DNA of 64,000 nucleotides from Vibrio pomeroyi (GCA_041879425.1 CP090854.1:3348001-3412000); one strand, 5' to 3'. Counted from the first letter of the stretch, positions 47,993 through 56,590 are shown. Made by a program: numbers and translations. The notes: generated by a model not told the origin, from the sequence alone.

Positions 47993-48691
47993 CTACTCTT
48001 TCAGTAATGATGGCCTTGTCACACAGTCATGGCTGTCATCAGCTAACATCAGTAACTCTTCAACCGACATTTTACCGAGTGAATCGCTGCCTAGAAACGC
48101 GGCATAGCTTTCCACAGACGCCAATCGGTCAATCACGAAGCTTGGTAAGGTCTGGTTAAACTCAAAGCTATCAAATTCGCCACCAGAACATGTTTCGAAA
48201 GAGCTGCCATTCCAGTAACCCTGAATCAATCGAAAACCTTCGTCATACTGCTTCATTGTGGTATCTAGAACCGACTTAGCTTCCTTCTGGTAGTTCTCAA
48301 GCTGTTTAGCTTGGATAGGTAAGATCTTGTTGTTAAGACGATACTGTTGATACACAGCTTCGCCTGACTTATTGAAACGCACATGGACGCGATAAGGGAC
48401 TAGCTCATTCGATGAATTACGCTGTTCGCCTTCACGAATGAATTCACGCAGTACACCTTCCGACCAAGCATAGTCAGTTTGGTACCAGCCGTAATCGCCC
48501 ACAGTGACGTAGTCAGCTGAAGTATGAGGTTGTGTTAGCTTGTTGGTGACCCAGTAGAAACTTGTCGCGTCGCCCATGACCTGGCCGCCGGTATGAGTTT
48601 CAAATTGCTCTAGGTTTTTGCGAGGGCTTGTTGAAGAACAGCCAATGAGAAATGTAGATAACAGTGAAACGAGAAGAAATGCTTTTTTCAT
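47993..48691 (-). CDS. DUF1481 lipoprotein, YjaH-like
   Basis: 232-aa predicted outer-membrane lipoprotein: signal peptide ending in lipobox LIGC with Cys18 as lipidation site. The rest is soluble, function unknown. In E. coli yjaH also follows hupA, which supports the orthology. AGG lies before the ATG; 47 nt after hupA. Confidence 0.85.
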   Translation of the reverse strand: MKKAFLLVSLLSTFLIGCSSTSPRKNLEQFETHTGGQVMGDATSFYWVTNKLTQPHTSADYVTVGDYGWYQTDYAWSEGVLREFIREGEQRNSSNELVPYRVHVRFNKSGEAVYQQYRLNNKILPIQAKQLENYQKEAKSVLDTTMKQYDEGFRLIQGYWNGSSFETCSGGEFDSFEFNQTLPSFVIDRLASVESYAAFLGSDSLGKMSVEELLMLADDSHDCVTRPSLLKE

Positions 48692-48738
48692 AAAAACCTG
48701 TACCGAGGTGGAATACGACTACCTCGGTACAGTTTAGA

Positions 48739-49011
48739 TTATTTCACTGAATCTTTCAGCGCTTTACCTGCAACAAATGCTGGAACATTTGCAGCAGCGA
48801 TTTGGATCTCGTCACCAGTTTTTGGGTTACGACCAGTGCGAGCTGCACGGTGGTTTACTTTAAAAGTACCAAAACCAATTAGCTGAACTTGATCGCCATC
48901 TTTAAGAGCATCTGTAACACCGCCAAGAGTCGCTTCTAGAGCAGCTTTAGCTTGTGCTTTAGAAAGGTCCGCTTTTTCAGCAATAAAGTCGATTAATTGA
49001 GTCTTGTTCAT
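48739..49011 (-). CDS. hupA: Nucleoid protein HU-alpha
   Basis: 90-aa histone-like DNA-binding protein, heterodimer or homodimer. [20 protein letters not shown] at the N-terminus and the DNA-gripping arm with [10 protein letters not shown] and Pro in ANVPAF are invariant. AAGGGAAA before the ATG. Confidence 0.97.
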   Translation of the reverse strand: MNKTQLIDFIAEKADLSKAQAKAALEATLGGVTDALKDGDQVQLIGFGTFKVNHRAARTGRNPKTGDEIQIAAANVPAFVAGKALKDSVK

Positions 49012-49204
49012 TTTAGGTTTCCCTTCTTTGTATTTTTGAATTCAATTCACTCTAAAACATAAATGCCCCATCTGGCAAAGGTTTGTCGTCGATCTTTAGC
49101 TCTAATGCCGTAGTTTTAGCCATAATATGAGTAATAACTCACAATTTGTTACTGATTTTATTGAGCAAGCCCTTGTTTAAAAGGGGCTCAGCGCAAAATT
49201 AATG

Positions 49205-49234
49205 ATGACCTAGCCACTACTTTTTCTCTATAAT
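49205..49234 (+). promoter_or_regulatory. Promoter of the CNNM gene
   Basis: -35 ATGACC (49205-49210), 18-bp spacer, consensus -10 TATAAT (49229-49234), giving a leader of about 40 nt. Confidence 0.55.
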
Positions 49235-49281
49235 CCACGCTGAATCGCTGATAAAGCGTACAATTTAATTTAAGGGCAAAC

Positions 49282-50433
49282 ATGCTGCTGCTAACTATTT
49301 ACGTCTCCATTGCTATTGGAGTTTCTTTCATTTGTTCTGTTTTGGAAGCTGTACTTTTGAGTATTAGTCCGAGCTACATTGCTCAACTAAAACAAAATGG
49401 GCACCCTGCAGCAGAGTCATTAGACAAACTGAAAACAGATATTGACCGTCCACTGGCATCAATTTTAACGCTCAACACCATCGCGCATACTATCGGTGCA
49501 GCGACAGCGGGTGCACAAGCAGCGGTTGTATTTGGTAGCCAATGGTTGGGTGTATTCTCAGCCGTGCTAACTCTGGGTATTTTGGTCTTGTCTGAGATTG
49601 TTCCAAAAACGATTGGTGCAACCTACTGGCGTCAACTTGCTCCAGCATCATCAACTGTACTTCGTTGGATGGTGTTCTTCCTAACTCCGTTTGTTTGGTT
49701 CTCAGAGCAAATTACAAAGCGTCTGGCTCGCGGTCACCAAGCACCAAAAATGCGTGATGAGTTGTCTGCAATGGCAATTTTGGCAAAAGAGAGCGGTGAG
49801 TTTGCAGAAGGCGAATCAAAAATCCTGAGCAACCTACTTGGCATTCAAGACGTGCCTGTGACTCAAGTAATGACGCCACGCCCGGTTGTATTCCGTGTTG
49901 ATGCGGAAATGAGTGTGAATACTTTCCTTGAGCAACACAAAGACACGCCATTCTCTCGCCCACTGGTCTACAGCGAGCAGAGTGATAACATCATCGGCTT
50001 TGTCCACCGCTTAGAGCTGTTTAGATTGCAGCAAGCCGGTTGTGGCGAAAAAGCGCTAGGTGAAGTGATGCGTCCTATTCACGTGTTACTGAACAACATG
50101 GGCCTAGCGAAAGCATTTGACCAAATGATGGCAAACCGTCTGCAACTGTCTTTGGTTGTTGATGAGTACGGCACAATTCAGGGCATTATCACTCTAGAAG
50201 ATATCTTTGAGCACCTTGTAGGCGAAGAGATCGTCGACGAAGCGGATAAGACCACTGACATGCAAGAACTGGCGTTTCAACGCTGGGAGAAGTGGAAAGA
50301 GACGCACGGTGTTATCGAAAACCGCGATGAAGAGGACGAGCTAACGGAAGAAGCTCCAACAGACAACGAAACCTCTGATTCAAAAACTGCGGATGAAGAG
50401 CAAGCGCCAAAAGAAGAGAAAAAAGACGCTTAA
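49282..50433 (+). CDS. CNNM/CBS-domain membrane protein (CorC/HlyC-like)
   Basis: 383 aa. The DUF21/CNNM membrane domain (about 1-150, with LEAVLLSISPSYIAQLK and LSEIVPKTIGATYW) is followed by a CBS pair (about 195-320, MTPRPVVF and VVDEYGTIQGIITLEDI). Unlike full-length relatives it lacks the C-terminal CorC_HlyC domain, ending in an acidic, disordered tail. Possible Mg2+/Co2+ transport or sensing; not proven. AAGGG precedes the ATG. Its terminator has been split by the insertion sequence. Confidence 0.87.
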   Translation: MLLLTIYVSIAIGVSFICSVLEAVLLSISPSYIAQLKQNGHPAAESLDKLKTDIDRPLASILTLNTIAHTIGAATAGAQAAVVFGSQWLGVFSAVLTLGILVLSEIVPKTIGATYWRQLAPASSTVLRWMVFFLTPFVWFSEQITKRLARGHQAPKMRDELSAMAILAKESGEFAEGESKILSNLLGIQDVPVTQVMTPRPVVFRVDAEMSVNTFLEQHKDTPFSRPLVYSEQSDNIIGFVHRLELFRLQQAGCGEKALGEVMRPIHVLLNNMGLAKAFDQMMANRLQLSLVVDEYGTIQGIITLEDIFEHLVGEEIVDEADKTTDMQELAFQRWEKWKETHGVIENRDEEDELTEEAPTDNETSDSKTADEEQAPKEEKKDA

Positions 50434-50465
50434 TCTAGATTTGATATCATCAGATACAATAAAGG

Positions 50466-50477
50466 CTCCCAAGGGAG
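50466..50477. repeat. Target-site duplication, left copy
   Basis: CTCCCAAGGGAG, identical to 51913-51924. It is the loop-proximal half of the terminator after the CNNM gene (AAAGGCTCCC-AA-GGGAGCCTTT). Confidence 0.95.
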
Positions 50478-50534
50478 TAATGCCGATCAGTTAAGAAATT
50501 TGTGAGATCATTTGACCGATCCTCAAAAGGCTTC

Positions 50535-50571
50535 AAAATCCGATATTAGGAAACTAATATCGGATTTTTTT
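50535..50571 (+). terminator. Terminator-like hairpin at the IS 5' end
   Basis: AATCCGATATTAG (50537-50549), loop GAAA, and the exact complement (50554-50566) give a 13-bp stem followed by seven T, ending directly at the transposase ATG. It should block transcription entering from the flank; a ribosome site is absent between it and the ATG. Confidence 0.85.
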
Positions 50572-51903
50572 ATGTCTTTAGAAAGCCAACTTGTCAATAC
50601 TTTTCAGTCATGTAATACCTTTCACCACTTTGAAAAATACTCTGAAATTCTTAGTCCAGAGCTTATCCAGCAGGGTTTTGAGCAAGCTGGCGTCGCAACC
50701 GTTAGAAGAAGACGGTTACCTTTGGAGGCTGTACTTTGGTCCGTTGTTGGAATGAGTCTCTTTCGTCAACAATCTGTTTGGGATATCGCTAACCAACTCG
50801 ATATTGTTCTGCCAGACAAACAGCGCTTTGTTGCCCCAAGTGCTGTTGTTCAAGCGAGACAGAGATTAGGCGAAGAAGGTGTTAAGCAAGTCTTTAAGAA
50901 GATGGCTGCGCATAGCTATCAATCGTCTAACTTCGAAACTTGGTGTGGACTAAACCTTCTATCCGTCGATGGTGTCGTTTGGAGAACGACAGATACACCT
51001 GAAAATCATCAAGAGTTTAAAGCACAAAGCAATCAATCATCTGAGAATATTTACCCTAAGGTACGTATGGTTTGCTTGATGGAGCTTACAAGTCATCAAC
51101 TAATCGATAGTACATTCTCTGACTATCGCACCAGCGAAATGCGCCTTGCAGAAGAACTCATTGAACAAACCCCCGATCATTCGTTGACTATTTTTGACAA
51201 AGGATACTACTCTCTAGGGCTACTTAATCGCTGGAATAAGGTAGGCAAAGAAAGGCATTGGATGCTCCCTGTGAAAAAAGACTTCCAGTATGAAGTCGTT
51301 CATAAATACAGTCAGAGTGACGCTATCGTTGATATAAAAACGACACATCAGGCAAGAAAGAAGTTCAGTGATCTCCCTGAGACAATAGAAGCAAGGTTAG
51401 TGTCGAAAATTATCAAAGGAAAGACATATCAGGTGCTTACATCAATGCGTGATGGGTTGCGCTTTCCTGGTGAAGACATCGTAGAGCTTTATCGCTATCG
51501 TTGGGAAATCGAATTAGGCTATCGGGAAATGAAGCAAACCTTGCTTGATAGTGAGTATACATTACGCAGTAAGCGCCCAGATATGGTCAAGCAGGAGCTC
51601 TGGGGAATTTTGCTCGCCTATAACCTTATAAGACAAGTCATGACAAAGGCTGCGAGTCAATTAGATAGCGTTTGGCCAAATCAATTAAGCTTTACGAGTA
51701 GTGCTATGGCTGTGACTCAATACTTCGCGGCTTTACCTTTAACGAGTCCTGGAAAACTTCCTAAACATTATGAAGTACTACTCAAGCAAATATCCATGTT
51801 TACCCTGCCACCTCGAAGAGAAGATAGAAGTTCCCCTCGTTGGGTGAAACTGAAACCCAAGAAATATGCAACGAACAGAAAAAATGCCAGTCAGCTTAAC
51901 TGA
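50572..51903 (+). CDS. IS4-family transposase, complete
   Basis: DDE recombinase that cuts and pastes the element; 443 aa from ATG 50572. An N-terminal IS4 domain (about 1-110) precedes the catalytic core: LSVDGVVWR (first Asp), [11 protein letters not shown] (second Asp) and the IS4-type [13 protein letters not shown] block with the Glu. TTG 50512 gives a 463-aa alternative, but its 20 extra residues encode the terminator hairpin and show a Lys/Glu difference between the two copies. The stop lies within the terminal hairpin. Confidence 0.93.
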   Translation: MSLESQLVNTFQSCNTFHHFEKYSEILSPELIQQGFEQAGVATVRRRRLPLEAVLWSVVGMSLFRQQSVWDIANQLDIVLPDKQRFVAPSAVVQARQRLGEEGVKQVFKKMAAHSYQSSNFETWCGLNLLSVDGVVWRTTDTPENHQEFKAQSNQSSENIYPKVRMVCLMELTSHQLIDSTFSDYRTSEMRLAEELIEQTPDHSLTIFDKGYYSLGLLNRWNKVGKERHWMLPVKKDFQYEVVHKYSQSDAIVDIKTTHQARKKFSDLPETIEARLVSKIIKGKTYQVLTSMRDGLRFPGEDIVELYRYRWEIELGYREMKQTLLDSEYTLRSKRPDMVKQELWGILLAYNLIRQVMTKAASQLDSVWPNQLSFTSSAMAVTQYFAALPLTSPGKLPKHYEVLLKQISMFTLPPRREDRSSPRWVKLKPKKYATNRKNASQLN

Positions 51904-51911
51904 CTGGCATT
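51883..51911 (+). terminator. Fold-back hairpin at the IS right end
   Basis: AATGCCAGTCAG (51883-51894), loop CTTAA, and the perfect complement (51900-51911). The hairpin contains the right terminal repeat and the transposase TGA. It may end the transposase transcript. Confidence 0.7.
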
Positions 51912-51912
51912 A

Positions 51913-51924
51913 CTCCCAAGGGAG
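51913..51924. repeat. Target-site duplication, right copy
   Basis: CTCCCAAGGGAG, followed by the remaining GCC and T-rich half of the split terminator. For yjaG on the minus strand this leaves a hairpin that has lost its own T-tract. Confidence 0.95.
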
Positions 51925-51960
51925 CCTTTATTTTTATTCGTACTTTGATGCGATAACGAA

Positions 51961-52548
51961 TTATAACGCGACACCAATGTTACTGACTGGGTCTTCACGC
52001 AGTTCGTGGCGTAGGTCTTTAATAAGCTCTAGGTCACGCTCAGTCGTTTCACGTAGAGGTCGGAAGATGGCCCACTGAACATCCCACTCTTCACACACCG
52101 CTTCGTTTTCTTTCTGATTTTCGTTTGTCACTTCATCTGCGCCTTGAGCAAACTCAAGCTCAGCAACCGTCTTCACCGATTGTTGACTCACTTTAATCAC
52201 AGCTTCAAACATGTGCTCACGGTCAAGAAGGCCATGGATCAGCGTTGCTAAGCCTTGGCACGCGTCCATAGCAGGGTAAACACCATAGAAGTCAAAATCA
52301 TCTGCGCTAGGGAATAGTTCTTCTACTTTCTCTAGTTGACGTTCAAAGTTCACCTTTGCCGTTTTAACCGTTAGGATTTCCCAAATGCTATCCAAAACAT
52401 CACGATAGATTCGAGCTTCCGCAAATTCTGTATTCTCACAAAACATGGCATAGTTAGGGTACATACGCTCACATAGACACGCCATAAAGGTAATTTGTTG
52501 CCAAGGTTCTAACTTTTCAAGACGAACCTGCAGTGGATTCTGAAGCAT
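51961..52548 (-). CDS. DUF416 family protein YjaG
   Basis: 195-aa cytosolic protein of unknown function. MLQNPLQVRLEKLEPWQQITFMACLCERMYPNYAMFCE at the start (positions 1-38) and DDFDFYGVYPAMDACQGL are nearly the same as in E. coli YjaG, whose gene also sits by hupA. ATG 52548 is chosen over the GTG two codons earlier. It is convergent with the CNNM gene; the shared terminator was hit by the IS. Confidence 0.9.
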   Translation of the reverse strand: MLQNPLQVRLEKLEPWQQITFMACLCERMYPNYAMFCENTEFAEARIYRDVLDSIWEILTVKTAKVNFERQLEKVEELFPSADDFDFYGVYPAMDACQGLATLIHGLLDREHMFEAVIKVSQQSVKTVAELEFAQGADEVTNENQKENEAVCEEWDVQWAIFRPLRETTERDLELIKDLRHELREDPVSNIGVAL

Positions 52549-52619
52549 AGTCACTCAATAATTGCAGAAAAAGACAGCGAAAGTGTACTTGATAAACCCT
52601 GGAGGGAAAAGGTAAGCCG

Positions 52620-53546
52620 ATGAACAATTTTACGAATAAGCTCTATATTCTTACTGAGCATGACGATACCTATACGCAACTGATTCTAAACCAGGATTTA
52701 CCCGACTTAGAAATCACTCAAAACCCCGAGTTAGCTGAGATTGTATTAGCCTCACCCCCCCTGATAGCCGAGCGTCTTAACGAGTTTAAAACGCTTGATT
52801 GGGTACAAAGCACCTACGCTGGCATCAATAAGCTCACTCAGCCAGAGCTTCGTCAGGATTACACGCTGACCAACGTCAAAGGCATCTTCGGTCCTGCTAT
52901 CGCGGAGTACGTTTTAGGTTACGCAATCAGCCACTTTAGACACTTTCCTCATTACCACCAGCAACAACAGCAAGGAAACTGGCAGCCTCAGCTTTATTCT
53001 AGCCTAACTGACAAAACCATGGTGATTTTAGGAACGGGGTCTATTGGTAGCCATTTAGCAAAAACCGCTGGAGCGTTTGGCATTCATACCATTGGTGTCA
53101 ACCGCACTGGTATCCCATCAAAACAAGAGACCTTCAAAGATACATTCCACATCAATGAGTTAGAAGCCGCCCTCAAGCAAGCAGATATTGTGGTCAATAC
53201 CCTGCCATCGACACCTGAAACCCATCAACTGCTTAATCAAACTACTCTCAGTTATTGTTCTAATGTGCTGCTGTTTAATGTCGGCAGAGGGGAAAGCTTA
53301 GACAACAAAGCCTTGTTGTTAGCGATTAAAAACCGATGGGTAGAACACGCATTTTTAGACGTATTTGAAAGCGAGCCCCTTTCGCAAGACCACCCTTTCT
53401 GGAAACTCCCGCAAGTGACGATTACGCCACACATTGCTGCACTCAGTGAACCAAGACAAGTGGTCGAGATCTTCACAGAGAATTACCAACAGTGGCGAGA
53501 TGGTTTTACACTGAACCATATCATTGATTTTGATAAAGGCTACTGA
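52620..53546 (+). CDS. D-2-hydroxyacid dehydrogenase (glyoxylate/hydroxypyruvate reductase-like)
   Basis: 308-aa NAD(P)-dependent oxidoreductase. Rossmann motif GTGSIGSHLAK around 140; catalytic Arg in NVGRGE, Glu in FESEPL and His in TPHIAALS. This fits the GhrA-like branch that reduces glyoxylate or related 2-keto acids; the substrate is not certain. Its TGA overlaps the ATG of the next gene (TGATG). GGAGGGAAAAGG precedes the start. Confidence 0.87.
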   Translation: MNNFTNKLYILTEHDDTYTQLILNQDLPDLEITQNPELAEIVLASPPLIAERLNEFKTLDWVQSTYAGINKLTQPELRQDYTLTNVKGIFGPAIAEYVLGYAISHFRHFPHYHQQQQQGNWQPQLYSSLTDKTMVILGTGSIGSHLAKTAGAFGIHTIGVNRTGIPSKQETFKDTFHINELEAALKQADIVVNTLPSTPETHQLLNQTTLSYCSNVLLFNVGRGESLDNKALLLAIKNRWVEHAFLDVFESEPLSQDHPFWKLPQVTITPHIAALSEPRQVVEIFTENYQQWRDGFTLNHIIDFDKGY

Positions 53547-54139
53547 TGTCCTCTTCGCTACTTAAAGAGATACGACAATGCACAGCGTGTGAGCCTCACC
53601 TTTCGCATGGTGCCAACCCTGTCATTCAAGCACATCCAAACGCGCGCTTGCTGATCATAGGCCAAGCGCCGGGTATCAAGGTGCATGAGTCATCCATCCC
53701 TTGGAACGATGCCAGTGGTGAAAGATTAAGAGAGTGGCTCGGGATAGACAGCGATACCTTTTATGACGAACAAAGAGTGGCGATTGTGCCTATGGGTTTT
53801 TGTTACCCGGGGAAAGGAAAAAGTGGCGACCTCCCTCCAAGGCCAGAATGTGCTGAGCTCTGGCATAAGAAAGTATTGCAGTCACTGCCCAATGTTCAAA
53901 TGACACTTTTGATTGGGCAGTATGCGCAAAACTATTATTTGAAGGAAAGGACAACCAAAACATTAACAGAGACTGTCAAAAACTGGCAGGCTTGGGCACC
54001 AGAGTTTTTACCACTTCCCCACCCTTCACCGCGTAATAATATCTGGCTTAAAAAGAACCCTTGGTTTGAAAGTGAGGTTATTCCTTATATCCGAAAGCAC
54101 ATCTCAGAGCATTTGGCCTACCATGATCTAAATGCCTAA
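53546..54139 (+). CDS. Uracil-DNA glycosylase family protein
   Basis: 197-aa single-domain member of the UDG superfamily. Motif 1 IIGQAPGIKVHES (catalytic water/acid region), VPMGFCYPG, and motif 2 PHPSPRNN are visible. Cys residues in RQCTACEPHLSHG suggest a metal or Fe-S site like family 4, but only two of four expected Cys are obvious, so the base specificity is uncertain. Translationally coupled to the dehydrogenase by a one-base overlap. Confidence 0.85.
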   Translation: MSSSLLKEIRQCTACEPHLSHGANPVIQAHPNARLLIIGQAPGIKVHESSIPWNDASGERLREWLGIDSDTFYDEQRVAIVPMGFCYPGKGKSGDLPPRPECAELWHKKVLQSLPNVQMTLLIGQYAQNYYLKERTTKTLTETVKNWQAWAPEFLPLPHPSPRNNIWLKKNPWFESEVIPYIRKHISEHLAYHDLNA

Positions 54140-54190
54140 TTAACTGTACGTGACGAAATTCAACAAGTATTAAATGCCAAGCTTCAGGCA

Positions 54191-54225
54191 ATAAAAAAGC
54201 GCTGCGGGTTGCCCAGCAGCGCTTT
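54191..54225 (-). terminator. hemE terminator
   Basis: Stem AAAGCGCTGC/GCAGCGCTTT extended by GGG/CCC, with T-tract on the minus strand. Confidence 0.9.
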
Positions 54226-54243
54226 CAATCATCTTACACAGAA

Positions 54244-55311
54244 TTACTTGTGGTAAGGCTTAGACAATTCGTGAACAGCGTCAACGAATACACCAGCGTT
54301 TTCTGGCGGCACATCTAAGTGAATACCGTGGCCTAGGTTAAATACATGACCTGTACCACCGTCACCGAAGCCTTCAAGAATGCTACCTACTTCTTCACGA
54401 ATACGTTCTGGTTGAGCGTAAAGCATAGAAGGGTCCATGTTACCTTGCAGTGCTACTTTGTCACCAATACGAGCTTTCGCGTCTGCGATATTGATTGTCC
54501 AGTCTAGACCTACAGCATCACAGCCAGTTGCTGCGATAGACTCAAGCCACATGCCGCCGTTCTTAGTGAACAGAGTAACTGGAACACGACGACCTTCGTT
54601 TTCACGGATTAGGCCATCAACGATCTTGTGCATGTACTGCAGTGAGAACAGGTTGTAATCACGAGGAGTCAATACACCACCCCATGTATCAAATACCATT
54701 ACTGATTGAGCACCCGCTTTAATTTGCGCGTTTAGGTATTCAATTACACTGTCAGCCAGCTTATCTAGAAGCAGGTGCAGTGTTTGTGGTTCTGCGTACA
54801 TCATCTTCTTGATCTTAGTGAACGCTTTAGAGCTTCCACCTTCAACCATGTATGTCGCGAGTGTCCATGGGCTACCAGAGAAACCAATCAGTGGCACTTC
54901 GCCTTTCAGATCTTTACGGATCTGACGAACAGCGTTCATTACGTATTGCAGCTCACCTTCTGGATCTGGCAGGCCAATTTTTTCTACGTCAGCTTTACAC
55001 GTGATAGGACGCTCAAACTTAGGACCTTCACCTGTCTCAAAGTACAAACCTAGACCCATAGCATCAGGGATCGTTAGGATGTCAGAGAACAAGATTGCCG
55101 CATCAAGCGGGAAACGACGTAAAGGTTGAAGGGTTACTTCTGATGCAAGTTCCGCGTTTTTGCACAAAGACATGAAGTCGCCTGCTTCTGCACGCGTTGC
55201 TTTGTACTCTGGAAGATAGCGGCCAGCTTGGCGCATCATCCATACCGGTGTGTAATCAACAGGCTGTTTTAAAAGTGCGCGTAAATAGCGATCGTTTTTT
55301 AATTCGGTCAT
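54244..55311 (-). CDS. hemE: Uroporphyrinogen decarboxylase
   Basis: Converts uroporphyrinogen III to coproporphyrinogen III in haem synthesis. 355 aa (E. coli 354). [17 protein letters not shown], the substrate motif [12 protein letters not shown], and [17 protein letters not shown] are diagnostic. ATG 55311 is chosen; the frame is open for 18 codons upstream. The candidate small RNA lies on the opposite strand just upstream. Confidence 0.97.
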   Translation of the reverse strand: MTELKNDRYLRALLKQPVDYTPVWMMRQAGRYLPEYKATRAEAGDFMSLCKNAELASEVTLQPLRRFPLDAAILFSDILTIPDAMGLGLYFETGEGPKFERPITCKADVEKIGLPDPEGELQYVMNAVRQIRKDLKGEVPLIGFSGSPWTLATYMVEGGSSKAFTKIKKMMYAEPQTLHLLLDKLADSVIEYLNAQIKAGAQSVMVFDTWGGVLTPRDYNLFSLQYMHKIVDGLIRENEGRRVPVTLFTKNGGMWLESIAATGCDAVGLDWTINIADAKARIGDKVALQGNMDPSMLYAQPERIREEVGSILEGFGDGGTGHVFNLGHGIHLDVPPENAGVFVDAVHELSKPYHK

Positions 55312-55466
55312 TCCGTTAAATTCCAGTTCAATCTTATCTAGTTTTGATGGCAAGTATTCTAACACTGATTGAGGGGTAAAAGCTGTGTGCTTTGCAACCT
55401 AGATCAAGTTATTAACTTTTAAATCAATGCTTAATTTGCACCCAATTAAGGGAGCATGTTAAAAAT

Positions 55467-55496
55467 TTGTTCGCTAGCGAAAATTACAATTATAAC
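55467..55496 (+). promoter_or_regulatory. Candidate small-RNA promoter with palindromic operator
   Basis: -35 TTGTTC (55467-55472), 18-bp spacer, -10 TATAAC (55491-55496). The spacer contains most of the perfect 12-bp palindrome TTCGCTAGCGAA (55470-55481), a likely operator. Confidence 0.5.
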
Positions 55497-55501
55497 ACCT
55501 G

Positions 55502-55569
55502 AGTAGTCACTACTCAGCATCTCATAACGACATCTTACTTACCCCCTCCACTTGTGGAGGGTTTTTTTT
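55502..55569 (+). ncRNA. Candidate small RNA of about 70 nt between hemE and nudC
   Basis: A promoter-like pair ends at 55496. Downstream are a 5' hairpin (CTGAGTA 55499-55505/TACTCAG 55511-55517), an unpaired stretch of about 26 nt (CATCTCATAACGACATC...) and an intrinsic terminator. No open frame fits and both flanking genes run on the minus strand, so the plus-strand terminator has no other owner. It resembles a base-pairing regulatory RNA. Not matched to a known family by me. Confidence 0.6.
55544..55569 (+). terminator. Orphan plus-strand terminator (small RNA 3' end)
   Basis: Stem CCCTCCA/TGGAGGG, loop CTTG, then eight T on the plus strand only; the minus strand lacks a T-tract. Confidence 0.93.
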
Positions 55570-55610
55570 AGCTTTTGACCACCCATAGGCCAAATACTAT
55601 TGCAGGCCAT

Positions 55611-56420
55611 TTAGTGCTCTAGCACCTGCTCTGTCACTTCGCCTTTCATCACGTCATCGACTGTTTTCTCAATCAATTGTCTCGCAATAGTACCAACCGG
55701 AGCCACGTCAGGTAGACCCGTCACGTCAAACCACTGAGCATCGGATAGCTCACTGTAATCAGGCTTGAGAGTACCACCCGCATAATCAGCCAGAAAGGCC
55801 ATCATCATGCTCGATGGGAAAGCCCATGGCTGACTGCCAAAGTAACGAATATTACCCACATCAATGCCAGTTTCTTCTTTGACTTCACGCGCCACACACT
55901 GCTCTAAGGTCTCTCCTACTTCTAGGAAGCCCGCTATCACGGTATACATGCCCGTTTTATGTCTTGGGTGCTGTGCCAGCAATATCTTGTTGTCGTTTCG
56001 CACAGCGACAATGATGCACGGGAAGATACGTGGATAATGAAGAGTTCTACAGTCACCACACTGCATCGCAACCTGATTGTGATTCAGGTGATTACGACCG
56101 CCGCACTGCGGGCAGAAACGCATACTTTGGGTCATGTGCCCATATTGGATAGCCTTACTTGCCATGAGAAAGTTCGATTCAGGCCAGTGCAGTAACTCTC
56201 GCAGGTTAACCATGCTCAGTTCACTCTCGACATCACAATCGTTAAGCCAATACACCTTACGACCTTGATGTTGGCCTATACAAATCGCATGTTCAACACT
56301 CAGCCCTAACTCGTCAGCTGAGCCGTAAGGAAACTGATCATTATTAACCCAAATATCACTACCTGAAACGACGCACCAATAAGCTTGCTCTGTCATTTTC
56401 TTATCACTTTTTTTTAACAT
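55611..56420 (-). CDS. nudC: NAD(H) pyrophosphatase/RNA NAD-decapping enzyme NudC
   Basis: Cleaves NADH and NAD-capped RNA. 269 aa. A zinc ribbon has CPQCGG and CGDC (about 102-126). The Nudix box is [11 protein letters not shown]...REVKEETGI, followed by the NudC-specific [11 protein letters not shown]. The frame starts at ATG 56420, but its only ribosome-like AGGG abuts the codon; ATG 56396 (MTEQAYW, 261 aa) is nearer to the E. coli length and may be the true start. Confidence 0.92.
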   Translation of the reverse strand: MLKKSDKKMTEQAYWCVVSGSDIWVNNDQFPYGSADELGLSVEHAICIGQHQGRKVYWLNDCDVESELSMVNLRELLHWPESNFLMASKAIQYGHMTQSMRFCPQCGGRNHLNHNQVAMQCGDCRTLHYPRIFPCIIVAVRNDNKILLAQHPRHKTGMYTVIAGFLEVGETLEQCVAREVKEETGIDVGNIRYFGSQPWAFPSSMMMAFLADYAGGTLKPDYSELSDAQWFDVTGLPDVAPVGTIARQLIEKTVDDVMKGEVTEQVLEH

Positions 56421-56552
56421 CCCTATGCCTCATTGCTTGCAGTTCGTTCATTTTACTGGCAATCTAATTTCATACTAGAGTTGTAGCAGAGAATAATTCA
56501 AGCTATTACTTTTAGTAGCTATCAATAAACGGACCCTGCTTAGGCAATTACT

Positions 56553-56572
56553 TGATCACAAGGTTGTGATCA
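56553..56572. promoter_or_regulatory. 9-bp perfect inverted repeat before rsd
   Basis: TGATCACAA-GG-TTGTGATCA lies 19 bp before the rsd start. It could be an operator or a leader hairpin near the ribosome site; the binding factor is unknown. Confidence 0.6.
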
Positions 56573-56590
56573 GATCATGAGGACATGGTC

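Larger units (their letters stand above)
50478..51912 (+). mobile_element. IS4-family insertion sequence, copy 2 (complete, 1435 bp)
   Basis: Ends TAATGCCGATCAGTTAAG (50478-50495) and CTTAACTGACTGGCATTA (51895-51912) are 18-bp inverted repeats with two mismatches. It is bordered by a 12-bp direct repeat (CTCCCAAGGGAG). One transposase gene fills it. Internal features are a 13-bp stem with T-tract just before the transposase ATG and a 12-bp fold-back over the transposase stop. Copy 1 at 1-822 is inverted relative to this one. Confidence 0.97.
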
